Of a stretch of DNA of 64,000 nucleotides, positions 11,535-21,013 are shown in pieces. Each line of letters opens with the position of its first letter. The first letter of the stretch is position 1. The DNA is from Mesostigma viride. Its lineage: Eukaryota; Streptophyta; Mesostigmatophyceae; Mesostigmatales; Mesostigmataceae. The stretch is from positions 1,204,984 through 1,268,983 of the forward strand of contig RPFO01000288.1 in the NCBI GenBank assembly GCA_009746045.1, given 5' to 3'. The notes beneath the pieces are model-generated. The model was not told where the DNA came from, made no database searches, and worked only from the letters and a program-made list of their open reading frames with translations. Position numbers and translations under genes: made by a program.

Positions 11535-12090
11535 ACAAGCGGACGTCCACGTTTGATGAAACGCGCGTCAAGAAGTGCACTAAGGATGGCAACAATACAG
11601 TGGGAAGGTCAGTGAAGGCTGGCTTACTCTTGTACTCATAACCCATACGTGGGTGGTGGTGGTGGGCACTGCTGTTACGGCACATAACAAATCTGTCTAG
11701 TTGCGCCGTAAGTTGGGCGTTCCGTCCGCTGCGTTCGGACCTTTCTACGAAAATTTGTAGTCCCGATCGATCATCTATGCTTCATACTATCGGTCCGACT
11801 GGCCAAAGGTGTCCGTGGCGCCGCGCTGCGTACTTTATAGCTGGGGCCAATGTGACGACTGTTAGGTGTCTTGGTCCGGTGCCTGAGTTGTGGCCCTGGT
11901 GCTGTACCAACGGAATTGTGGCTGTTGCGTACCCAATATAGTACTGCCAAGTATACGTGAGATCTACGGTGGCAAGTACCGTGGGCAGTGTCAAACCTGT
12001 ACCTTGGTCATCGATAATGGGCCGACATTTGGAGCCCCGACGGCCCGTGCGTGTACACCCAGTGTGCCGTGAGCTCAGAATTTAGGGTTT
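11535..12090. other. no gene recognised
   Basis: No family resemblance on either strand and no tandem repeat. Confidence 0.4.
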
Positions 12091-12164
12091 CCATGGCCTT
12101 CTCTGGGCTATGTGCTACATATACTCCCAACGGAGTTATGTTACAATTCAATTCAATTCAATGG
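12091..12164 (+). mobile_element. severely truncated 3' end of the ORF1-only LINE-like family
   Basis: The stretch GGGCTATGTGCTACATATAC, continuing to GGAGTTATGTT (about 12103-12140), is identical to the 3' end of the element at 12905-14923. It is followed by a short ATTCA tandem tail. ATGGCC occurs on both sides of the ~62-bp insertion (about 12092-12097 and 12159-12164), a plausible 6-bp target-site duplication. It is a dead-on-arrival copy in plus orientation. Confidence 0.7.
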
Positions 12165-12893
12165 CCGTGAATATTGTTAGTCCAGCTACGCGATAACCCT
12201 CGTCGGTTGGGCTCATTAGGTTAGTGTGGCTAACAGATTTGGTCGTTGTTGTACTGATTAAGGTGTAATTTACGGAGTTGTAAGTGGATGTATAATGTCA
12301 TACTGAAGAAAGAGCCCACACGGTCTTTTGCAGGCTCAGCCACCTCCAAGCTAGTGGTTATTGGTACCGTCAAGCATACTAGTGTGTCTAGGGTTGCTAG
12401 AGGTCGGGGAGGCGGTGGGCTGACTCGTAACAATGGCATCGCAGTTTTGAAGTGCGCCCTTTCTACACGTCTGAATTCTGCAATCCCTGACAACTTCTTT
12501 GCACCTTTATCGATCCGCGGCTACGACGACCCCGACACTCCCAGCAGGTTTGTTTGTGAGTCGCCTGCTACAATATTAGGAAGTGCTGCCTGCATTAGGA
12601 CACCCCTAGTATGATGCTAGACTTGCTACGCGGATTTTAACCAACCCAGTGTGGCTGGCTTGCTGGTCGCACCATTCCAGATTTTCTTATATATTCGGCT
12701 TGGTCCCCGAATCCCCTTTTGTTCTTAGGCGCAGAACCCCCTTGTCCTTTAGCCGTCAGCTAGCCTGACTCCTTTAACCCAGCCTCATTTCCAGTCGTAA
12801 TAGATATAAGTTAGGATGTTGCTGGTTGCATTTCCTGCCCTTCGGTGTCGGGTTCTTAAGCCCACACCGTTGTGCCTCTAATTTATCTTCTGC
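12165..12893. other. no gene recognised; may be LTR-element flank
   Basis: I see no coding family here. The sequence joins directly to the right flank of the ORF1-only insertion. Together with 14935-15520 it may be the untranslated leader or LTR region of the gag element that starts at 15521. This is unproven. Confidence 0.3.
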
Positions 12894-14934
12894 ATGCTAC
12901 GTTGGAGTTTGTCTGTACTATGGAGGCAGACAAGTACGAGCCACGAGCCACGAGCCACGAGGTAGCCATGGCTGACGGCGGAGCTCATAACTTTCACGTT
13001 TGAGCACCGAATTTATTAGCCGTGAATATCACAATCGATGCGTCTTTCTACGACGCACATGCTGATGTAATTTCCCGAAGCCATTACGCAATATACGATG
13101 AGCAAACGCCTCTCGACGCAACGCAGCCTGGCGGCTGCGCTCGGCAATGATAATACGTCTGCAGCTTCGGCTGCAGCTTCGCCCACCGGCCCAGATGGCA
13201 ACGGTGACACTAGTCGTGCACTGGTGCTCGCCCAGCCTCCCGGGCTTGCCTCGCCATCTGCCTCGCCTGACCCCAAGCGCAGTCGCTCTGCTGAGCCGCC
13301 CTGGGAAGAGCGCTCCTTTGACGCCAACGCCTCCAGCTACTGGCTCCAAGGCATAGGAGCCTTCATGGACGACGTGTTTTCCGGCAATCACGCCTCGCTT
13401 CTAACCCTGTGCGTGTACCTCACGTCCCACAACCGCGGCCGCTGGCCTGGTAATGGCCAGCTTGTCGACCCCGCCGAGGCTCTCCCAATCCTTCACCGCA
13501 TGAGTCGCCCCAAGCTTCAACGCTTCGCCCTCTGCTCCCTTGCTGGACGCTCCGAATCCGCGATCTGGGCTTCCCCCCCGCCCCCCTCCACCTTCCCCAC
13601 CGAAGCCACCATCCGCACCCTCCTCAAGGAAGCTTTCGAGCAGCACGTGACCCCTCTTGCCGCAGATGTGGCGGCACTTGGCGGCACGCTGGCTGCTGAG
13701 CTTCCCACCATCCCCACCGCCACCGCCACCCTCCTCGCCTCCACCCCCTCCCCCCCCTCCGCCTCCACCGACTCCATCACCGCCCAGCTCCGCGACATCG
13801 ACCAGCGCCTCAAGGATAATGCCATCGCTATCGAGGTCTTGCAGAACACAGCAGGCCTCACCGCCCAGGCAGTGAAGGACATTGCCGCCAAGCCAGCCCC
13901 GGCAGGCCTGGCCGGCGATGCTCCTCCCATCACGACCTGGGCGGACATGCTTAAGCAACATACCACCTCCACCACCTCCGCCGTCGCAGCCCAGCTCCAG
14001 CGGCAGACGCTTGACCTCCGCGAGGAGGCCGAGCTCGCCAAGCGCAGCCTCAACGTCATTGTCAAGAATCTCAAGATGGAGGAAGGTGAGAATTCCGAGA
14101 AGCTTGCGCGTGCTTTTGAGAGAGAAATCCTTGATCGCATGGGCCTTACTGGTGAGATCGAGCTGGCCGCCCACCGCCTTCCCCGCGCGCGGGGTAAGGC
14201 CGGGCCGCCCCCGCTCCTTCTCACCTTTAAGACCCCGGCGGACAAGATTTCTTTTCTCAGACGCCGCAAGCGGCTCGAGAAGACTCTCTTCACCCTTGAC
14301 GACGACTTGACCCTGGCACAGCAACAACGACGACGGGAGCTATGGCAGACCTACCTCCAGCTCCGGCAGACCAAGGCGGGCCAGCCGGTGTACTGGAAGG
14401 GGGCGGCCATCTACGTCGGCCACAAGCCCTGGCAAGCGACCCCCTCGACCACCGCGGCCCCAGCAACTCCAGCCCCAGCCTAGGGGAATACAGCAGTAGT
14501 GTAGAATAGTTAGACAGTGGCCTTGTACATGCCCGCCTACTACAGGCACTATACCAGCTGAGGCCTAGCCTTTTTAGTAATGTACATGTGTGCCTATGAT
14601 GTGCCGCACTCCAGACGATGCCTAGCCTTATTTAGTAATGTTGTGCCCATGCAGGGAGTCACTCTCTGCTGAGAAGCCATGCCATAGCTCTTGTATAGCC
14701 ATGATGATCTTCCCCCTCACAGGCATGCTCCCCCCTTACCCGGGCATAGCGTGATAGACCATGAGGGTGCGGGTGCCCTGGTGCACCTAGAGCAAGTGTT
14801 GTTTACATTCCCACCCTTGCAGGAAGTAGCTTAGAATGTATTATAGGCTCATATGCCCCTTCTCAGGGCTATGTGCTACATATACTCCCAACGGAGTTAT
14901 GTTCCTAATTAATTAATTAATTAATGCTACGTTG
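12894..14934 (+). mobile_element. complete ORF1-only LINE-like (HAL1-like) element with target-site duplication
   Basis: The body is 12905-14923 (2,019 bp), flanked by exact copies of ATGCTACGTTG (12894-12904 and 14924-14934). The 5' region carries a GAGCCAC-type short tandem. Then comes one long intact ORF of the LINE ORF1 type (13098-14483), a ~440-bp 3' region, and a TTAA tail immediately before the right duplication. There is no endonuclease or reverse transcriptase and no room for one. The 3' end is shared with the truncated copy at 12.1 kb. The structure matches that of a non-autonomous retroposon moved by a LINE machinery in trans, like the half-L1 (HAL1) elements of mammals. The exact duplication and intact ORF imply recent insertion. 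Confidence 0.85.
13098..14483 (+). CDS. LINE ORF1-type nucleic-acid-binding protein (461 aa)
   Basis: A single uninterrupted frame of 461 codons. The N-terminus (1-70) is Ala/Ser/Pro-rich with a basic PKRSRS patch. Residues about 75-150 form a globular region (WLQGIGAFMDDVFSG). The middle is Pro/Thr-rich, then helical segments follow (ITAQLRDIDQRLKDNAIAIE, and AAQLQRQTLDLREEAELAKR) that look like a coiled coil. From residue 316 (RSLNVIVKNLKMEEGE) to about 400 (PPPLLLTFKTPADKISFLRR) there is the beta-alpha pattern of the RRM found in LINE ORF1 proteins. A basic C-terminal domain (LAQQQRRRELWQ, VYWKGAAIYVG) closes it. Such proteins coat element RNA and act as chaperones. It starts at the first in-frame ATG after the 5' region. 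There is no partner ORF2 in this element, which is the odd point. Confidence 0.88.
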   Translation: MSKRLSTQRSLAAALGNDNTSAASAAASPTGPDGNGDTSRALVLAQPPGLASPSASPDPKRSRSAEPPWEERSFDANASSYWLQGIGAFMDDVFSGNHASLLTLCVYLTSHNRGRWPGNGQLVDPAEALPILHRMSRPKLQRFALCSLAGRSESAIWASPPPPSTFPTEATIRTLLKEAFEQHVTPLAADVAALGGTLAAELPTIPTATATLLASTPSPPSASTDSITAQLRDIDQRLKDNAIAIEVLQNTAGLTAQAVKDIAAKPAPAGLAGDAPPITTWADMLKQHTTSTTSAVAAQLQRQTLDLREEAELAKRSLNVIVKNLKMEEGENSEKLARAFEREILDRMGLTGEIELAAHRLPRARGKAGPPPLLLTFKTPADKISFLRRRKRLEKTLFTLDDDLTLAQQQRRRELWQTYLQLRQTKAGQPVYWKGAAIYVGHKPWQATPSTTAAPATPAPA

Positions 14935-15520
14935 CCGAAACGTTGGCTGTGTGCCACGCAAGAGCTTCCTTTTCTTTCGTCCATGTCATACTGACCCCGG
15001 CCGCGTTGTTCATCCCACGCATTCGGCGGCGGTGCTGACCTTCATTGGTAACCCGAGCCTTGAGCTCGTCACTCGGCAGTGACACAGTGGTTTGTGTTTT
15101 ATCGTGGTCATTAGACGTTGTTGCTCATTACCAACGTTGTGCTGCATCTGGGGTGCCTCGGAAGGAGGCACGCCAACGAGGTATGATGCACACTTGTTGT
15201 CCCCCACCCCCTACTGCTGGCCCACGGTTCCATTCAAGTTCTTTGAATTCTGTAATGCCTTGCGGTATTACCTGACCCACAGTCTCACTGATCTTGGTGT
15301 GCATGCATGCTCAGTTGCGACCCACTCTGCAAGCCCTATGCCTGCTCGTGTCTTGACCACTTCTGTCCCTTCTGAGATGACCCATGAGTCGGATGCGTCC
15401 CCTTTTACCACTGAGCTAGCTCCCTTTGCCTTTTGATTGCGGCTCTCTCCTCAGTATTACTGTTACCAAGAAAGAGTAAATTCTTTATTTCTATCCTGGC
15501 TTGGTAACCTCTTTATTATC
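14935..15520 (+). other. leader region before a gag-like frame, no gene recognised
   Basis: No coding family is visible. It precedes the gag start directly and is probably the untranslated leader or LTR of that retrotransposon. I could not identify LTR ends or a convincing primer-binding site. Confidence 0.3.
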
Positions 15521-16480
15521 ATGGCGGGCAAATCCGTTGGTGCCTCTGTTAGTGGTCAGCCCCCTGCCATGGTTACCTCTCAGTATGGTTATACCCCTGT
15601 GTCCTTGGTACCGTCTGGAGCTGTTGCTCATCCTGTTAATGTGCCTGTGGACCCCCGTCAGTTTCTCGGGCCCGTGGGACGCTTTGGTCACCCATCTGCG
15701 GTGCCCCAGCGTCCCCCAGAGTTATATTCCCCCGTTTGCTTCTGAATATCATACTAGTCATGTACCTCCTAGCAAACCCCTTCCCCGTACCAACCCCATG
15801 CCTCAGCCTGGTACTTACCCAAGTATGTTTCCGTGGAAGAGGGTGGTCCTATGGATCGTCCCGCTCCTGGTACCTCTACCAAGTCCCCACCCCTTCCCAC
15901 CTTTACTAATGTCCCCAAGCTTGACTTGAAGACCCAACCCCATCAGATCTTTTCTACTCTTTCTCTTATTTTTCAAATCACCCTGTCCCGGGAAGAACAC
16001 AGCCGGTGGAAAATTCCTTATTCTGTTCTTGTCCCCCTTTACCTTCAGTCGTGTGTCTCGAGTGACCTCATGACCTTGATTTACTGTGAGTCTTTTAGTG
16101 CTCACGCGTACCCCACTTCTGTCGCTGAGCTGTTTCGGCGTCTAGAGACTAACCTGGTGCCACCGGATGTGGACTGGCAGACACGTCTTAACTTTGGTAC
16201 TGTGACCCAAGGTATTAAGACCTGTCGTGAGTACATGGTCGCCTTTGACGGTCAGATGGTGCATATTCCTGACCTCGCTGGCTCTGAGGTCCGTGCTCGT
16301 TTCCTGCAAGGCCTCAACAAGCCCTTGTTGAACGACCCACCACCGTCGTGTGAAATGGTCCTTGAATTTGTAGCCCAGGGGAATCGGGGACTTTTTCATG
16401 ATTCGCTTCTCCAGCGCACTATCGAAAAATGTAGGATTAGAAAACACGCAAAACAAAGTCAGCTGGCTCGACTGCCGTGA
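15521..16480 (+). pseudogene. LTR-retrotransposon gag, frameshifted
   Basis: ATG at 15521 (MAGKSVGASVSG...) opens a Pro-rich N-terminal stretch. The frame changes near 15725 and again near 15830, after which 215 codons read through. That last frame contains a retrotransposon-gag core: a Trp-Lys segment HSRWKIPYSVLVPLYL, AELFRRLETNL, and the hallmark TCREYMVAFDGQMVHIP followed by VRARFLQGLNKPL (compare the F-x-GL motif of Ty3/gypsy gag). It stops after a Lys/Arg-rich end at 16480. Downstream, about 16555-16590, a frame reads VYALFD, which might be a decayed retroviral-type protease active-site region. No reverse transcriptase follows. The element is a 5' remnant and not functional. Confidence 0.65.
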
Positions 16481-17129
16481 ACTTCATGCATCTTTTTGCG
16501 GCACAGCACCTTCACATCGTATGCGTACCAACTACCAACTGCAGGTCTGCAGCGCATATGTTACCCGCTCAAGTCTACGCATTATTTGACAGACTGGCTG
16601 CCCAGTGCTGACCCATTCGTTGTCTAGGGTCAGAGCTGCACCGCGCCACGCCTTTTGTTACTAGTGTACATACGGAACATCGATTTACTCACAAGTTGAA
16701 GTTGACCCTCCTCAACAGCTGTTGTTGTTAGAGAGTCCTCTACTTTCTGTGAATGCCGTCGGCATTAACACTTTATAGTCACGTGATGTTGCTAAGACCC
16801 GACGTCGCCGCATGCCACTTGTCTTCGGCTGATGTACGCACGTGAGTGCGGCAGGGTACATCTCTTGGCTGCCCGCTGTCCGCTGCCTGCGCCGGTTACA
16901 GCGCGCGCCTAATGTGGTGGAATCTCCGTTGGCCCGCACACGTAGCGTGAGCATATGCGCGCCCGTGATGGCCGCAGGCCGTGGTGCCGGATAAACAATC
17001 CGTTTCACCGGCAAATTGGCGCCCGTTTAGTTTCTGCTCGACTATATGCCCATGTCGATGCAGTCTCTGACGTAGTCGTCTGTTAGTCGCAGCACATTTG
17101 CTTCGTCAGCTTAGGTATTTTAGGCCAAG
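16481..17129 (+). other. flank between gag remnant and CHR gene
   Basis: It holds at most a decayed protease segment near 16555. The last few hundred bases must contain the promoter and 5' UTR of the CHR gene that starts at 17130, but I see no clear TATA box. Confidence 0.4.
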
Positions 17130-20100
17130 ATGATGAGCAGCACGTTCGACTCTAAGAGAACACCGTCTAAGGGTTACAACCCCCTAGAGGTGGAAGCCGG
17201 TGACAATGACGATACCGCATTGTTTGACCATAGTCTCAGTCGGGGTGACTCTGCGCGCGTAGACACCAACGGCGTTGAACTTGATAATGTTCCCACTGTG
17301 GAGGACGACTTGCCGTGGAGCGTGAGGATACGGGAGGTGTTCTTCAGCTTCTTGACGTTTGGGTGAGTAATTTGACGCCTCCGCTGCCGAAGAGAGGTTT
17401 GGTTGTTTCAGCTAGCGATTTTTTTGTCCTTCAGCAAGCTAGGCATTCAAAATGGAAAAGCTTCAACTGTAATTTACATCACCTTTATTTCTCGCTTTGC
17501 ACGTCCCTCCGCGACTGCGCGACCTGTCACGATTGTGTGACGTGTGACACTGTCGTCTGTGCCCTGCCCAGCTTCATCGCCTTTGGCGGCCCCCAGGCGC
17601 ACGTGGCGCTGCTGCACGAGCGCTTTGTCGAGAAGAAGAAGTGGTTGGACGAGAACCGGTTCCTGGAGCTGCTCGGGTTGGGCCAGGTGCGCGCACGTGG
17701 CATGCGGTAGCTTACAGCAGATGAAACCGTTATATGCGCTCGCGGCATTGGCATGCGACCATGTCTGCCCTTTGAGTGGGCCACTCTAGCAACAACGTGA
17801 CTGACGCTTCCCATTTGGCAGACAAGGGCAAATTTCCCATTGGCCAGTTGAGGCGCCTAGACAGGGTTTATTGACGTTCTGATTAACGGGCTTGCAGTTT
17901 GGGCCTGCTTTGTGCTTTCGGCCATGAAGCCCCATGCCCCTCTACGTTCGTCTCTCTTCTATTTGCTCTTGTGAGGGAAACCGGACAAAGTGCCTTGGCT
18001 GACGCATGGTAGGACTCCACGACGTTTGTCCCCCATCACCCCTGCTGTCACCCCCCCCCCCCCCCCCCCCGCTGTCGCGTCCCCCTCTCCACCTGCAGGG
18101 CATGCCCGGGCCCACGTCCACGCAGATGGTGGTGGCCATCGGCATCGTGCGGGCGGGGCCACTGGGGGGGCTGCTCGCCTTCCTCCTCTTCCTTGGTCCG
18201 GGGTTCCTCGTCTGCCTGTTTGTGGTGGGTGCGCGCGTTCATCCTCTTCCTTGGTCCAGGGTTCCTCATTTGCCTGTTTATTGTGGGTGGGTGGGTGGAG
18301 GGAGGGAGGGAGGGAGGGAGGGAGGAGGGAGGGAGGGAGGGAGGGAGGGAGGGAGGAGGGAGGGAGGGAGGGAGGGAGGGAGGGAGGGAGGGAGGGAGGG
18401 AGATGCCATGAGCATGTCTGCGTGGGCACAGCGTTTCGACAACCTCATCCTACGGCTTATCCTAAACCATGTTTGCGGCACCCATGCAGCGCCCAGCAGG
18501 TGCCATTTGCTTTGACGTGCCCATGGACCTGTGATGAGCCCGTGAGATGGTCCAACGTTACTGCTCTATACACCCTACGAAGAAATGCCGCCATGCTGCC
18601 ATGCTACCTGTGATGAGCCCGTGAGATGGTCCAACGTTACTGCTCTATACACCCTACGAAGAAATGCCGCCATGCTGCCATGCTACCTGTGATGAGCCCG
18701 TGAGATGATCCTACGTTACTGCTCTATACACCCTACGAAGAAATGCCGCCATGCTGCCATGCTACCTGTGATGAGCCCGTGAGATGATCCAACGTTACTG
18801 CTCTATACACCCTACGAAGAAATGCCGCCATGCTGCCATGCTACCTGTGATGAGCCCGTGAGATGGTCCAACGTTACTGCTCTATACACCCTACGAAGAA
18901 ATGCCGCCATGCTGCCATGCTACCTGTGATGAGCCCGTGAGATGGTCCAACGTTACTGCTCTATACACCCTACGAAGAAATGCCGCCATGCTGCCATGCT
19001 ACCTGTGATGAGCCCGTGAGATGATCCAACGTTACTGCTCTATACACCCTACGAAGAAATGCCGCCATGCTGCCATGCTACCTGTGATGAGCCCGTGAGA
19101 TGATCCAACGTTACTGCTCTATACACCCTACGAAGAAATGCCGCCATGCTGCCATGCTACCTGTGATGAGCCCGTGAGATGGTCCAACGTTACTGCTCTA
19201 TACACCCTAAGAAGAAATGCCGCCATGCTGCCATGCTACCTGTGATGAGCCCGTGAGATGATCCAACGTTACTGCTCTATACACCCTACGAAGAAATGCC
19301 GCCATGCTGCCATGCTACCTGTGATGAGCCCGTGAGATGGTCCAACGTTACTGCTCTATACACCCTACGAAGAAATGCCGCCATGCTGCCATGCTACCTG
19401 TGATGAGCCCGTGAGATGATCCAACGTTACTGCTCTATACACCCTACGAAGAAATGCCGCCATGCTGCCATGCTACCTGTGATGAGCCCGTGAGATGATC
19501 CAACGTTACTGCTCTATACACCCTACGAAGAAATGTCGCCATGCTGCCATGCTACCTGTGATGAGCCCGTGAGATGGTCCAACGTTACTGCTCTATACAC
19601 CCTACGAAGAAATGCCGCCATGCTGTCATGCTACCTGTGATGAGCCCGTGAGATGATCCAACGTTACTGCTCTATACACCCTACGAAGAAATGCCGCCAT
19701 GCTGCCATGCTACCTGTGATGAGCCCGTGAGATGATCCAACGTTACTGCTCTATACACCCTACGAAGAAATGCCGCCATGCTGCCATGCTACCTGTGATG
19801 AGCCCGTGAGATGATCCAACGTTACTGCTCTATACACCCTACGAAGAAATGCCGCCATGCTGCCATGCTACCTGTGATGAGCCCGTGAGATGATCCAACG
19901 TTACTGCTCTATACACCCTACGAAGAAATGCCGCCATGCTGCCATGCTACCTGTGATGAGCCCGTGAGATGATCCAACGTTACTGCTCTATACACCCTAC
20001 GAAGAAATGCCGCCATGCTGCCATGCTACCTGTGATGAGCCCGTGAGATGGTCCAACGTTACTGCTCTATACACCCTACGAAGAAATGCCGCCATGCTGC

Positions 20101-20967
20101 CATGCTACCTGTGATGAGCCCGTGAGATGGTCCAACGTTACTGCTCTATACACCCTACGAAGAAATGCCGCCATGCCGCCATGCTACCTGTGATCTACCT
20201 GCCACCCAGGCCGCCGCTGTTAGCTCTGTTGGTGGTCCCAGAGAAAACGAATCTAACGTGTGGCCTTCTTTGGTCTTTTTAATGCTCGTCTGTTTTGTCT
20301 GCGGTCTGCTTCGCTATCTGGCAGGGTCTGGGCGTTCAGAAACTGGAAGACAAGCCGGGCGGTCTGCCCGACTGGTACTATGCGGTAAGCAACGTCAAGA
20401 CGGTGGAAATACTGCTAATAGTAATAATCGCAATAATAATAACGAAATCGTTCGGTACCATACTGGATTTGAACGCAGGACTTCTTGCATGATTTCGCGG
20501 CTATAGGGGTCCCCTGATCCGAACGCATCCCAAGCGATAGCCCAACTGCGAAAAAGCTCTTTACCGGAGAGCGGTGCAAGTGTGTCTGAAATTCTCCAAT
20601 ATGAACCCGTGGATCGAATCTGACTGTTAGCCCCACGGGGGAGCATGTGAGTAGGAGTATTGCTCACAGGGTCAAGCTAATAATAGCAATAATACTAGTT
20701 AGTGGTGAGTCATCTTCTATAGATTCAGCAATATCGGACATATTGGCACCCCTCTGCGGTAGAGAGGTTTTTCGCAGTTGGGCTGTTTTGAAACGTTAAG
20801 TGAGATGCCTTCGCATCAGGAGACTCACACAGCCGCGAAATCATGCCAAAGGTCCTATGTTCGATTCCTTGCTGGTAGCTTTTAGGCTTTCTTACTTTCT
20901 GTGGTCCGCGGAAGCTCAGATTTGGGCAGCTAGCGTTTGTTGCTTTCTGACGACAATAATACTAATG

Positions 20968-21013
<46 letters not shown>

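Noticed and set aside
13401-14327. Minus-strand 308- and 258-codon frames opposite the ORF1 gene
   Set aside because: They are antisense shadows of the intact GC-rich ORF1, with Gly/Ser-rich low complexity and no motif.
18531-20190. Box C/D snoRNA cluster, because each 79-bp unit has GTGATGA (box C)
   Set aside because: No box D (CTGA) occurs in the unit, no terminal stem is visible, and the units are near-identical without varied guide sequences.
18531-20190. CRISPR-like array
   Set aside because: The repeats are contiguous direct repeats without unique spacers, in a eukaryotic intron. The same holds for the 44-, 55- and 76-bp arrays.
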